Assembly (NCBI RefSeq): GCF_000226095.1
Contig: NC_016472.1
Coordinates: forward strand, 4,588,001-4,652,000
Direction of reading: 5' to 3'
DNA: 64,000 nt
From: Thermothelomyces thermophilus ATCC 42464
Taxonomy: Eukaryota > Ascomycota > Sordariomycetes > Sordariales > Chaetomiaceae
The notes beneath the pieces were generated by a model. It did no database searches and was not told the origin of the DNA. It saw nothing but the letters and a program-made list of their open reading frames with translations. How positions within the stretch are numbered: position 1 is the first letter of the stretch; each line of letters begins with the position of its first letter. Below, piece after piece: positions 48,404 to 59,895 of the stretch. The position numbers and the translations under genes are program-made.

Positions 48404-49389
48404 ATGCCTACTGAATCTGCGTCCTCGGGGCTGCGTCCGGCTCAACAATCGGACGCCCTGGTTTGGATCGACTGCGAGGTGCTGTTTACTCTTTCCCTTG
48501 CCAGGCAAGCCACTGACCAGTCACTGCAGATGACCGGCCTTGATCCCGATTCCGATTCAATCATTGAGATCTACTGCCTCATAACCGATGGCCAGCTCAA
48601 CTTGCTTGACGAGTGCGGATGGGGCACCGTCGTGCACCAGCCGAGGGAACGGATGGCTATGATGGATGAGTGGTGTACCCGTGTCCGTATGTCCCCCTTT
48701 TGTGTTTGATGTCTCGTTTCCGACGTGCAGGCTCCTTCCCGGCCCGCGCGGATGTATTGACTCGGTGCTGTTGGCCGGGACAACGGAATGGGCGACGGCG
48801 ACTGACAACAGGTGGACAGACGGTGACAGTGGCCTCACTGCGGCCGTCATTGAGTCAACGGTGACACCTCAGCAGGCAGCGGATGGCCTGCTAGCTTACA
48901 TACAAAAGTACGTCCCCCAAAAGGGCACCGCTCTCCTTGCGGGTAATAGCGTGCATGCGGACCGAGCGTTTCTTCGAAAGGCTCCTTACAACAAGGTCCT
49001 CGACCACTTGCATTATCGCATATTGGATGTCAGTAGCATCAAGGAGGCCGCGCGGAGATGGTGGTAGGTGCTAATTGTCGTTCCAATCTCACCGTAGTCC
49101 ACCTTTCTAATCCCTCCACCCATCCCACCTCCCTTCCTCCTCCTCCTCCTCCTCCTCCTCACAACGCTCCTCGCACCGAGCCTCTGTGGAGTTGACACGA
49201 ACACGGTGCCTCGGTTCGGCGACGATGGCAACGAGCCTATGATAGAATCACTAACCGGTTGCTACAAATAGTCCGCAAATCGCCTCGGCCGCGCCTCGCA
49301 AGAGAGCTTTACACAAGGCAAAGGACGACATACTCGAGAGCATCGAAGAGGCCAAGTATTACAAGTCGGCCATTTTTGAACGTCGCTGA
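48404..49389 (+). CDS. REX2: Oligoribonuclease (REXO2/Orn family 3'-5' exonuclease)
   Basis: Degrades short RNA oligonucleotides and is often targeted to mitochondria. Exons: 48,404-48,478; 48,530-48,686; 48,820-49,063; 49,272-49,389, giving 197 aa, close to the usual 180-200. DEDDh catalytic residues are all present: Asp23 and Glu25 in WIDCEMTGLD (the motif is completed only by removing the 51-bp first intron), Asp125 in GNSVHADRAF, and His142 and Asp147 in HYRILDVSS. The second junction gives WCTRVHGDSGLTAAV and the third RRWCPQIA, both matching the family. Intron 3 (208 bp) contains a CTC repeat and branch site CACTAAC. The C-terminus is EEAKYYKSAIF and then three residues, again typical. 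It converges with the phosphoglucomutase gene; only 123 bp separate the two stop codons. Confidence 0.93.
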
Positions 49390-49512
49390 ACTCTGGGTTG
49401 ATAACTGCTACTTTGATGCCAACTTTAACTATCGGCATAACACCTATCGACTAAGATTTCGAACAACAGTCCCACTGCATTCGCTCGGGCTCCGTCACGC
49501 CCAGCAGTCCAT

Positions 49513-51609
49513 TTACGTCTTCACATCCGGCTCGTCACGACCAATGAATTCCTTGAACTTGAGCAGCTCCGTCGCCATCTTGATCTCGGGTTTGAGGAAG
49601 TCCTGGGCGTCCATGTCATACGTGGCAGGGTCGCTGCTGTGTTGTTCAATATACAGGCGGATGGTGGCGCCCGACGAGCCTGTTCCGGAGAGCCGCACGA
49701 CGATACGGCTACCGGAGGAGAAGCAGGCATACAGGCCCTGGTTTGTCGACACAGAACCGTCCAAGTCTGTATACGAGAAATTGCCGGCCCGGGTCACAGT
49801 GCGGTCTAGGAAGAGCGCCAATAGGTTAGCCAACATCCTCCATGGTGACTTTTGCTGAGCACATGCACAGGGGGGAAGGAGGGAGAAAAAAAAGAAGAAT
49901 GGGACTGAAAGGGAGAGAAAGGCTCCCATCACCGCAAGCGCACACAAGGGGAATGGGAATGCCTGGGCCATAAACGTACCTCCAATCTTGCTGCCAACAA
50001 ACTTGGGATCAGCCACCAAGTCCTTCAAAACTCCCACCACCTTGTTGGCACCATCCGTGTCGACGTTCTCATAGTCATAGCGGGTAAAAAAGGTACGGCC
50101 ATACTCAGCCCAGAAATCTTTCTGGATCTGCTTGATACTTGGCGCAACTCCCGGGTTGGCCACCCCCAGGCCTGCAATGATGTTAAGCCAGGCCACAATG
50201 GCCCACAAGCCGTCCTTCTCCCTGATGTGGTTGCTTCCGGTCCCAAAAGACTCCTCGCCGCAGATCGACAGCTTATCGGCGTCAAACAGGGCGCAGAAAA
50301 ACTTCCACCCAGTCGGCACTTCGTAGCAGTCGAGGCCTAGCTTCTTTGCCACCAAATCCACGGCTCCGGATGTGGGCATGCTGCGGGCCAGCCCGTGGAC
50401 CCCGTTCTTCTTGAAATAGGGGATTAGATTGGCATGGTGGGCGATGATGGCCAGGCTATCGCCCGGGGAGACGAAAGCACCGGCACCATAGATCATGTTC
50501 CGGTCACCGTCGCCATCCGAGGCGGCGCCGAAAGGAATCTTTTTCTTCTCGACAACCTCAACCAGGTCATGTGCATAAGTGAGGTTGGGATCCGGGTGGC
50601 CGCCATTGAAGTCAGGCGATGGCTCGCAGTTCTGGGTCGACTCGGGTCCGAGGCCGAGCTCTTTTTCAAAGATCGCCTTGCCGTATGGCCCGGTGACGCC
50701 CGAGAGCCCATCAAACAAGACCCTAAAGTCGGGGTGGGAGCCAAAGAACTTCCTGATGAGGTCGAAATCGAATATGTCCTTGAGCATCTCCACATAGTCG
50801 GCAGTGCTATCAACTACCTCGACCTCAAGGTTCCCGTACGTCTTGACGCCGATCGTGGAGATATCGATGTCGGGGATGTTGGCAATCTTGTACGACTTGA
50901 GGGTTTTGGAAACCTCAAAGATTTTGTTGGTCACCGACTCGGGTGCGGGGCCACCATTTGCGAGGTTGTACTTGATGCCGAAGTCGTTCTGGGGTCCTGA
51001 GCCAGCACGTCAGACGCGGCCGAGCACCGGCCATGAAGAGGAGGGACTTACCGCCGGGATTGTGACTGGCAGTCAGAAGGATACCACCGGTGGCCTTGCG
51101 CTTGCGGATGAGGTGGCTGGCGGCCGGCGTGGACAGGATGCCGTTCTGGCCGATCAGGAGCTTCTTCACGCCATACGCGGAACCGATCTTGGCAATCAAT
51201 TGTATAACCTCGGGGTTCCAAAACCGCCCATCGCCGCCGATGACAAGGAAGGCACCTTCATAACCCCAGTGAGTGACTCGGCGTCTCGCAGTATCATGGC
51301 CGAATACCTAGCCCGGCGGGTCATGGCTCTCACCTTCAGCGCCTTCGGGGATGGAGAGCAGGATGCTCGTGACAAATGACTCGCTGTAGTGCGGCTGTTG
51401 GAAGACCGTGACCTTCTTGCGCAGGCCAGAGCTGGTGAACAAAACGAGCGTGTCAGCATCGCGGCATTCCGCGAAATGCACGACCAAGTTGCGGTGACGG
51501 CATCAAGGGAAGCTTCGCGAACTTCGTGCGGGGGCGGGGTTAAATCAGTGACGTACGTGCCGGGCTTCTGGTCTGTGAAGGGCGTGAAGTCGACAGTCTT
51601 GACGTCCAT
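49513..51609 (-). CDS. PGM2: Phosphoglucomutase
   Basis: Interconverts glucose-1-phosphate and glucose-6-phosphate in the cytosol, linking glycogen, trehalose and cell-wall precursor synthesis to glycolysis. Exons (5'-3'): 51,609-51,557; 51,431-51,334; 51,255-51,052; 50,996-49,980; 49,805-49,513, giving 554 aa, the normal family size. All four introns (125, 78, 55 and 174 bp) have GT-AG ends and consistent phases. Catalytic phosphoserine loop TASHNPGG at 112-119 (Ser114) is reconstituted across intron 3. Metal loop DGDGDR lies at 279-284, sugar-binding CGEESFG at 364-370, and phosphate-binding [13 protein letters not shown] in the last exon. The start is the ATG giving [17 protein letters not shown], as in orthologues. 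The last intron contains a long T/C-rich run. The yeast symbol is used by analogy; a single fungal gene usually serves both roles. Confidence 0.95.
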
Positions 51610-52566
51610 GTTGTCTCTCAACTCTAATGATTGAACTATCTCTCGAAGGAGGAACCAGATACCAGAGAGCTGAGATCTGGGAGGGAAAAGGTAGTTCAAT
51701 GGATTATAGCTGTTGGCAAGGGGGAGAGCTCGAGGGGAGACGTGGATGCCCTCGCCCACCAGCCCCACCGCTCCAATTCACCAGCGAGTTCGAAGCGGAA
51801 CCACGCCCAACTCCATCACCCTCGCAGCGGTGGCGTGTTGCGGCACTGCTCCTCCTCTTTTGTATGTGGACTACCCTCGAAAAAAACGGAGGACATGCGA
51901 GACTTGAATTTTCATTGGCAGGCTCGGGCGTTACCGCACCGCCCAGCCCAACTTGTTGAATCCATTCTGCAATGCCCCGTTGGGCCGCTTTGCGCATACC
52001 ATGTCCTATAGAGTCCCCATTAGGCCCAGACCTGCTCGGCTCTGCGTCCTTTCCTGACAGCGGGGCCACACATACTCCTAGATTACTATCTCGGATACAT
52101 CGCTGAAGGAAGTTAAACACCCGAGCAACGATAAATAACGGACAATGAAAACGGAGCGTTGATTTGAGGAAGCGCTGGTCGACTGTGCCGCGCCTGGAGA
52201 TTGTCGAGTGTTTTCACTCTAGAGGGAGCATCATGATGTCATGGCTAACGTTTTGACCGCTGCTCTAATGCCTGAGAACTTGCTCCGTAATTGTATGTAC
52301 TCTGTAACGCACGCGATCTAGCCCAGGTAATAGGTTAATCCCAGCTTCGTGTCAACCCTTCATCAACCCATCTCCGCTACCTGGCCCTGGAGCAGTGACA
52401 CTCGCCCTCTCTCGCAGGGCTGCGAATCGGTGGCTCGGGTGGTTTCTTGGCTGTGTGCTATCCGAAAACCCTCAGGGGAAAGGGACGGGTTTTTGTTTTT
52501 GTTTTTTTTTTTGGGGGGGGGGGGGGTTTGGTTGGTTGGCACGCAAGTGAACGCTGTTATGCGGCC
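51610..52566. other. Intergenic region upstream of phosphoglucomutase
   Basis: About 960 bp containing the presumed phosphoglucomutase promoter and, at its right end, the 3' UTR of the next gene. A T run followed directly by a run of about 17 G lies at about 52,497-52,527, in the direction that would give C-then-A tracts in the transcript. Open frames in 51,630-52,120 overlap in four phases and show no family features. Confidence 0.5.
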
Positions 52567-54768
52567 CTACGCCGCAGAGCTAGCCTCTTGCTCATTTTCG
52601 GACGTCTCGGAGGCCGCGGACCTGATGGAAAAAAGTTCCTTGAATCGCCTGGCGGCTACGCCAGGTAGGAGTTAGTATCGCCGCGTTGCATTCGCGAGGT
52701 GAGAGGGGGCCGGTTCCCAAGTACACCCCTCGTTGACAGAGGAAATTCAGCCTCTCTTCCGCCTACCTTCCTCTCGGTCAAAATGTATCTCAAACGCCCC
52801 CAGCTTGTTCTGCCGCATGTTTTCCTGTCGATAGGTATTGCAAAACACGTAAAGCTGGATATCCTTGAGCCAGACACGGTGTCGCGAACGCCGGCTGAGC
52901 CATGTCGGCGATTGAGACTGATGAGTGACTAGTGCGCATGTTGCAGTTAGTGCCCAATACCAGCAACGCAGAACAAGCTCGTCTTATCGGCCAAAAGAAA
53001 TAGGGTGGTGCATTGGGTACCGAAAGCCGTCCAAACGGGACACTGCCTGAGTTCGCCTTCCCAGACTGCAGCGTGCAGTCGTAAGCCTCGTGTTTGCAGG
53101 TCTTCATAGACGATCAACGAATGCCTGAACCCGTCGTCGATAATTTGGCTGGAGAGTTGGTTTGTTAGATCCGAAACAAGAGGACTGCGCCGAAGGTCAT
53201 GCATCGGGTGGTGTTTGAAGGAGAAGGGGGGGTGGGGGGGTTACGCTTGGAAGAGACGCTTCTCCCTGCGCAGCTGGAACTCGTTCGGGTGTATCTGAAC
53301 GGTCAAGAGGCTGCGGGCTTTGAGGGCGACGAAGGTGCAGTAGAATAACACCATCTCTGGACAAGGTCAGCGTGCGCGGCAACAGGGGCACACTCTCATG
53401 CGTTTGGGGTCCCGGGTTTCCTGCCTTCCCACGTTATGAAGTACAGCGCTGCCCAGAGTTTACTACATTGCTCTGAGCGACTCCACCTCTTGAGCTGCAA
53501 CGCACTTCCTTCGCGTTCGATGCAGAGCTCATGGGCACCAAACATGGAGTACCATGGCGCGCTGTTTTGCAAGGTTCTCATCAGGAAGTAGGGGCATTGG
53601 TCGACGGAGCTCAGGAAGGCTACGACCGAGATTGTGTCGTTTTCGAAGGGCCTATTGCACAGAACGACATCAGACGCCGGCGTTGGCCAGGGAGCAAGCA
53701 AGCGAACAGGTAGGCATTGTCCGGTTGTCACCGCGTTTGGGGCCGAGATGTAGACCTACCGCTTAAAGAGCACGGTCGAGTCGTGCGGTATGGCCAGGTG
53801 ACCCCATGGGTAAAATGGGCCGTATGATTTTGACCTCGAAGCAATGTCAGCATTGGCCGTTCTCGACGGGGATTTGGTATCGCAACCACGAGCACCCACG
53901 ATCTCAGGTGTTTCAAAGCTGTTCGTGATGGGAGAGGGAGGGAAAATATTTGCTCCGCCCAATGCGAGTTCTGCCCAGGGGTTAGAGGGACGCCAAAGTT
54001 TGACACAAATGAGTGGCTCGGGACAATACAGACACGTTCTTGTACAACCACCAGCGGCATCGGGTTTTGGCGGACCAGCGTGCCTGCCTGTGGCATAGGC
54101 GCTGCCGACCAAGCGTGTCAGTGCATCTACCTCGCGCAGAGTCACGCCGCTGGACACTCACGGATTCCTAGCTGCTCACGCAGTGCGGCCACCCGCGTCC
54201 TCAGCGCCTCGAGCGTGTTGAGGTCAAAATTTGGCGACCTGGGACGTGGGTGAGAGATGGATTAGTGCCTTGGATGGCTGCAGGAGGGGAAGGGAAGCCG
54301 GGGCAGGGACGAGCGTCCGCATTACCTAGTAAGCAGCTGCTTCAATAGCGATAGGAAGTGGTTAAAGAGCACGAAGCGTTGCGGTAGCGGAAGACCTCCT
54401 GCTTCCTCAGTCATCTTGTTGTACATCTTACGCCACCTTATTTCCCTGGTCAGGGTCTTCTCCTCGTAGTACGTGACGATGTCCTTCAGAGTTCGGGACA
54501 GGCAGGGCAGCAGAATGCTGAGGTAGTTGGTCATGAAAGGAACACGCGTGATGTATACCTGGGAACAGTCGGCGAGGCTGCGCAGCAGTCTACTTGAGTC
54601 GCGTATCTCTCCTGCCAAAGCTATGAGATGGCCATGGAACGACTCCGAGAGAGCTGCTCGCAGCTGGTCCAAACCCCTGGCCACGATATCCGCCTGGTCT
54701 GCCTCGCGGCAGCAGTCCAGGAGCAGATGGCTTTCAACGGGAACATTGGCTGGGCCAATGGATTCCAT
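52567..54768 (-). CDS. Conserved fungal-type protein of unknown function, eight exons
   Basis: I do not recognise a named family. Exons (5'-3'): 54,768-54,326; 54,238-54,162; 54,087-53,760; 53,651-53,425; 53,356-53,245; 53,148-53,021; 52,928-52,767; 52,655-52,567. They sum to 521 aa with consistent phases. The first 175 residues are helical and charged (CCREADQADIVARGLDQL, YYEEKTLTREIRWRKMYNKM). The middle has SYGPFYPWGHLAIPHDSTV and AFLSSVDQCPYF, then IEREGSALQLKRWS and WEEMVLFYCTFVALKARSLL. The rest is beta-rich (HSLIVYEDLQTRGLRLHAAV, VWLKDIQLYVFC) with a short acidic tail. A membrane-adaptor or PH-like fold is conceivable but not shown. Intron 4 (53,357-53,424) has a GC donor; the other seven are GT-AG, several with clear TACTAAC-like branch sites. 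The acceptor of intron 2 and the start codon are least certain; upstream in-phase sequence is open to a TGA without another ATG. Confidence 0.75.
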
Positions 54769-56352
54769 TTCTCGCAACTCCTTTGCCGTAGGCGCGCGGT
54801 GGCGGTCAACTGATGCGTCGTGTCCGAAGGCCAGGGATGATGACTCTCATCGATGGTGCCCGCACATTGCCAACCTCGAACACCATGGTTGCCCCGTACG
54901 GCCGGCTACGTGTCGAATATCGGCCCCGGGAAGGTTGAGTAACCGGGGACTGACGATAGCCTGCCTTCCCGTAATCGCGTGACTCGGCTTTTTTGTGCAC
55001 AGCCGGTATGTATGGCCTCAAGCGGGTCGCGGCTTGGAGTCTCGAAGTGGCGCCTGGTAATGGTGCAAGGAATGCGGCTTGGTCAGTTTGCCCGGAAGAC
55101 GGGGAGAGTGAGGGGAAGCTGGGGAAAGAGAGTGGGAGAAAGCACCATCGGCACAGTTGCCCCATGAATCTCGCCAGAGACCCGCTTCCGCCGGTGTGGC
55201 TGCCACCTGACCCACGATGGAAGATATCAGTGACCATTGCCTTGAAATTCGCGGCTCTCCCAGCAGTCCGTCGGGTACACCAGCATTACTGGCGGGGCCT
55301 TACAGCACCATGGCAGCGGGCACCCTTGCGGGGTTGCTTGCTCAAATCCGTCGTCAAGTGCACGAACGGGCGTTATACGCAAATGTCGAATTAGAATTGC
55401 AGCAACGCAGCAGCAGTGGGTGGCAGTCGGGGGAGTGAGAGGCTGCCACGAAGCCGGTTCAATAGTCCTTGCACCATCGATTGGCCCTCGGCATGCAATC
55501 TGGTAGCCAAGTGGCATGGGTCCTGCAGCAGAGAGAACGACGGCTCGGAGAGGAGCCATGCTTGCTGCTGAGCCTCTACAATCGGCGTCCCTCTTGTCCC
55601 ATATCTCTCCCACCCGTTCCTGGCCATGCCTTCAGTGGCGCGGGAGCAATGGAGCAATTGGCAAGATGCGGGCGGAGAGACCCCAGAAAGAGCCCCAGCA
55701 ACTACTTCAATGCCGGTTGGGCCGGGTCACCGGCTTGGCAGCTGATTAGGTGGCACAGGGTTATAGCAATCAAGGATGCGCTAGGGCGAACCAAGGGTTG
55801 GTAATAGACTTGAAGTTTATCGATTACTCTGGTGGTCGAGCTGTGATGAACCGGGAAAAAGGCACGGATGAAGTATTGGCTTCCTGGGCCACTGCGATGA
55901 CCCGACCTATACGACAAAGCATGGGAAAGGTGCCTTTACCAATGAAGTCAGCTTGTTCATAGTCGATAGTAGAAGGGTAAACGAGGGCTGGCGCTAGACA
56001 TCACAACTCCGCATAGCCATGAATAGTGCCTCAAGGCGTGAAAGGTCTCTGTTATACATGTCATAGAAGGTCCAATACTGCACCCACGCATTCGGAATGG
56101 ATCAGCTCTCGTCCACCCCAGAGAAATCCCGCCTTCCAGTTTCCATAGCTCATTGTGACCCTTTCGCGAACCATGCCAGAAATTAAGAAAAAAAACCGAG
56201 AATCAGTCAAAGCCCATAGCCGCGCCCCAAGCAACCCCACCCATCCCAAAAAGATACAAGGAGAAAGAAAGGCATCGCGCTAGTGAAGATGGCCTGATAC
56301 AAGTATCATCAAGGCCGGTTGCCTCTAGCACAATGCGTCGGCATGAATGCAA
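54769..56352. other. Intergenic region
   Basis: About 1.6 kb between two minus-strand genes: the promoter of the unknown gene and the 3' UTR of the Nhp6 gene. Overlapping open frames of 60-143 codons occur on both strands. None has a recognisable domain or credible splice partners. An upstream exon of the unknown gene could lie at its left end. Confidence 0.45.
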
Positions 56353-56804
56353 TCAGGATGACGCGTCGTCATCGCCATCGGCCTGGGCCTGCTTGTCAAC
56401 AATGAGAATGCAAGTACTTCACAATAACCCAGGAATATTGGACACTTACATTGTACGCCTGTTTCTCGTCCTCGTACCGCTTCTTATCGGCAGCCGCCTT
56501 GGCCTCATAAGGGGCCCGCTGCTTGTCGCTGAGGGCCTTCCACCGCTCACCGAGGATCTTGCCGACCTGGCCGAAAGAAACACCGGGGTTCTCCTCTCGT
56601 ACATTCTCCCGCTGTTCGTTGGCAAAGAACATGTAGGCAGAGAGACCCCTCTTAGGTGCGTTAGGGTCTACGGGAGTAAGTCAGCTCTGCAGTTCCCCAA
56701 GGCAACTTGGTTATCGCTAAAGCAAATCACGGCGAGCGTCACGTACCCTTCTTGCTGCGCTTCTTCTCAGCCTTGCCCGATCTGCCCTTAGCTGCTTTCG
56801 GCAT
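56353..56804 (-). CDS. NHP6: HMG-box chromatin protein Nhp6
   Basis: A small abundant DNA-bending protein that works with FACT and transcription regulators on nucleosomes. Exons (5'-3'): 56,804-56,747; 56,667-56,450; 56,388-56,353, giving 103 aa. A lysine-rich N-terminus (KAEKKRSKK) leads into a single HMG box at about 23-92: [14 protein letters not shown], then [21 protein letters not shown] and [16 protein letters not shown], all hallmark positions. The first intron splits the Asp of KKDPNAPKR. The last exon encodes a short acidic tail (DGDDDASS). For the final intron, two acceptors three bases apart are possible, so the tail may start AYNA or AYNQA. A long 5' UTR intron is likely upstream. 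Assignment is firm. Confidence 0.92.
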
Positions 56805-56820
56805 GGTGACTGGTTTGGAA

Positions 56821-57463
56821 CTGCATCGGGTTAGCGAGCATGTCCTGCAAAAATTACCAACGTACGCCGAAAGGATCGACAAGCTGATCAAGGATGCCAG
56901 CATCTGGGTGGTGCAAGAGGCAGTGCGGGGTGCATAATTGGGGATCTGCTTTTGGAGATGGAAGATCGGGGACAGCCCGAAGGCGCGAGGCGCGCGACCA
57001 TGCCTCTAATTGCGCGGCGCGCCTTGCTTGGCACCATTGAACCGCGAGTGAAACAAGTCGCGACACCAAGAGAGATGCGACGCGAAGCTCAAAAAGGTCG
57101 AGCAAATGTGATGGAAATACGCACTCTGACCAAAGTTCTGAAAATCGAGAATGTGCTGTGGCGTGTGCTGTCGAGCTATGTGTGTGTTAACGATCAAAGT
57201 GTCGGATGGTTTGAAGTGGATATGCACGGTATTGTTGGCGTTGTTGATGAATGATGCGCCAGCACAGTGCAGCTCTTGAGGAAGCTTGGGAACTGAGCAA
57301 AGAGCACGGGAAACTCCAAGTTTTGCGCAGCGACGGCGGCAAGAGCTTGGATCCCAAACAAATTGGAGGGGAGAATGCGCCCAATGAAAAAGAGCAAAGG
57401 CCAGTCGGGAACAAGAGAGTACTTGAAAGTGTACTGAGATTTGCGGAGGAGGGAAGTACTCAC
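56821..57463 (-). other. Probable 5' UTR intron of the Nhp6 gene
   Basis: On the minus strand a good donor (CTCA|GTGAGT, intron from 57,463) and an acceptor (GATGCAG, ending at 56,821) with branch site GCTAACC just upstream would define a 643-bp intron ending 16 bases before the Nhp6 ATG. This follows from splice consensus only. Long leader introns are common in highly expressed fungal genes. The open frames inside it (up to 222 codons) have no family features. Confidence 0.45.
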
Positions 57464-59080
57464 TGAGTTGGGTATGTGGAGGTCGGTCGTTGTGTGCTGG
57501 GAGTTTGTATGGGAGAAGAGGAGGGAGATTTTGCGAGGGGGAGGGGGACGCCCGTCGCTCTATTTTACTATGGGCGGCTGATTGAGTGAGGGGGGCGGGG
57601 GGCCCCCTTCCTTCCATAACAAAAAGGGCTGCAGCACGGGCTGATTTTTTGGCCGGTATTTTTGGGAGGGGCAAGGCATCCGACCCCTTCTCATTGCACA
57701 GTTCCAGCTTTCAGCGCGTACAGCACCGACCACCACAGAGGTATAAGGTACTTAAATCCTTGTACAGTCGGACTGTGCGTTCTTGTACCTTGTACCTCAC
57801 GAGCTTATAAAGCCTGCTTAGCCTGCATCGCATCTCAAGGCTTTAGACTCTGTTAACCCTCACCCTTAGCGTAGAAATGAACAATGAATATTGATGGAGT
57901 AGTCTTCTTTCATGAATGGGCTTTTGATGCGCCTGTATATACCTTGTAACCCTGAAACATAAGAGCTGAAGAGGGCTGCTAGAGATTGTGCTTCCCTTTA
58001 CCGAGGTACTTACCATTTGGTCAAAGACCTCTAGTTAGGTAGGTAACCATTTACCAATCCCAAGACAGATCTGGTATATGATATATTTCCCAGACAAAAG
58101 TTCGAGAGCTTGCCTATGGCGGCTGCTATTCGCGGCTTTGGAAGAGGCCGCTACATCCCGCGGTGCAAACCTGCTTGACTACCCTACCTCCAAGTAAGGT
58201 ATAAAAAATAGCAACGGGAGGCTTGTACCACCAGATAATTTAATACGCAGTACTGAAATACATCTTGCAGACTAGACGAGCCTTCAGCCGTGTCCAGTTT
58301 CCGTCCTATATATGGGCTTAGAGGCTTAGTATCAAGGGGTCGCCTTCTTTTCGTTGATTCCGTAGAGGAGGTTGAGCTGCTGGGCATGGCTTGGCGTCGA
58401 ACACGGTACTCGTTCCTCTGCGCTGGTACGTGGGAGAGCACCAAACACGCCGCCTGTAAAGTACCCCATACAAACCAGTAAAACCGCGTAGGATGGGCAC
58501 GTCCCTCCGTTCCCCTCCCTTATCCGGGTTAGTCGGTCAATCACACCGTTTCCTCAGGTTACGCACAAAATGGCACCATTCCTAGAGAGGTTCCATTTCT
58601 TTCGTCACTTGTTAGTGTCTCGGCTCCAACATTTTTCATCAGCTCGTCAGACTATAAGGCGCGTTTGCGTTGCCGCCCTCTGTCCTATATGTAATGACAC
58701 CTTCCCATCTTCTACCCTAAATGTTATACTAAATCGTTCTTTACAAAGCATTTATTCATCGACTCAATGCGTCGCGGAGGACTTCTGTACCAGCGTTTTG
58801 GCTAGCTGGGGCGTGTCGCGATCTGTTGAGCTACGAGAGTAGTGTGGGCCAGAAGCTGGCCCGTGCACCCTTTTGTTTTAACTTGCTGATTGAGAGCGCG
58901 TGGCAGCACACACCTGGGGAGCAAAATCGGAGTACGCAGTGGGCTCCAGTCCTATCTCTGGAAGCATGGAGAAACAGTGATGTATCGAGCGCAGACCTGA
59001 GGCATGCTCATCTGACCAGTGAACCCAAATTGATCTGCCCTTTCCCCCCTTCTCCTCCCCCAAACTGCGGGACTGTGTTA
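57464..59080. other. Intergenic region
   Basis: About 1.6 kb with a GC-rich, G-run-containing segment near 57,530-57,610 (presumed Nhp6 promoter). More AT-rich sequence with GGTAGGTA-type repeats near 58,030-58,050 follows, and then the 3' flank of the next gene. I find no tRNA, no rRNA and no convincing coding region. Confidence 0.5.
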
Positions 59081-59895
59081 TTAATCTAGTGGATCAAGTA
59101 CCAACTCTCTGAGGCGCTTAACTCGGACCCAGTCGATACCGCTACCAGCGATAATGGCGCTTGTTGCCCCCTTGATTATTCGCCATCTGTGTCGGCTGGA
59201 CTTGACCTGGCTTTCCAAATCAGCGATGCCGCTTCCGAAACGCCCGTTTTGGATGCTCTCGAAGTCCTGCTTGTGATTTTCGCTCGCGAGCTGCAGGACG
59301 TCCGCGGCCAACTCTCTGTTCCAATGGCTAGCTTTAAGACTCCCAACTTCGAGTTCAGCCAAACGGGCCCTTGCTGTTTGCAACTCCGAGTAGATGTTTG
59401 CTGCTTTGGTTGCAGCTATGTCCCGTTCTTGGATGATTGGTAGAAGATCTCTTTGAATAAAAGAACAGATCGTCAGCACTTCCTAGAGGCCAATTCCCGA
59501 TCGCTGAGGAGAAGGTACCGTTCAACAGCTGATGCCTGTCTCGCCTGGTGAACCGCGTTCAAGGTTGGCTGAACTGCCACCACGCTTTCTACCACGCTAT
59601 TGCACAACGCGAGAGTGGCCTTTGCCTCCAGAAATCGGGTCTGGTTCTCTGACAAATCATGCCCAGTGGTCGGGCTACCAACATCTAAGAGAGGAGTGAG
59701 TAATAAAGACTCAACATTCTGACTTCACGGGTCTTTTTAGTATCAAGATCTCTGACCTGGCGCGCGATGACTATGCTGTGATTGAAGAAGCGCTAGCTCG
59801 AGCTGAAGCTGTTGCAGCTGGTCATAGAGGGCCAAAACGCTGGCCTCAGTCTCGGTGAAAGCGGGGGAAGATACGGATGGGGAGTGCGATGCCAT
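59081..59895 (-). CDS. Putative kinetochore protein, CENP-H-like
   Basis: Three exons (5'-3'): 59,895-59,757; 59,684-59,519; 59,450-59,081, giving 224 aa with introns of 72 and 68 bp. The protein is mostly helical with heptad-like segments: ALYDQLQQLQLELALLQSQ near the N-terminus and ANIYSELQTARARLAELEVG in the last exon. Its C-terminus has RWRIIKGATSAIIAGSGIDW followed by LRELVLDPLD. This recalls the conserved end of CENP-H (a GS-x-x-NWAEDP-x-L-x-EIVL type motif), a subunit of the constitutive centromere-associated network; that comparison is from memory. If right, it acts at the inner kinetochore. The start is uncertain: the frame is open upstream of the ATG to about 60,090 without another ATG, and an overlapping frame starts at an ATG near 60,119. 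It shares a divergent promoter with ATG11. Confidence 0.6.

Noticed and set aside
53403-53424. Reading through the GC donor as the real C-terminus of the unknown protein
   Set aside because: It would end the protein about 14 residues later and leave four downstream exons that join in phase and contain conserved-looking sequence.
54806-55237. 143-codon minus-strand open frame upstream of the unknown gene
   Set aside because: Low-complexity Ser/Pro/Arg-rich translation, overlapped by other open phases, no family motif. It may partly be 5' UTR.
57006-57674. 222-codon minus-strand open frame upstream of Nhp6
   Set aside because: No protein features, overlaps several other open phases and lies mostly inside a probable 5' UTR intron.
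58878-59063. Minus-strand 61-codon open frame and possible structured RNA gene
   Set aside because: No tRNA arms, no snRNA signature and no coding features could be made out; it is probably intergenic.
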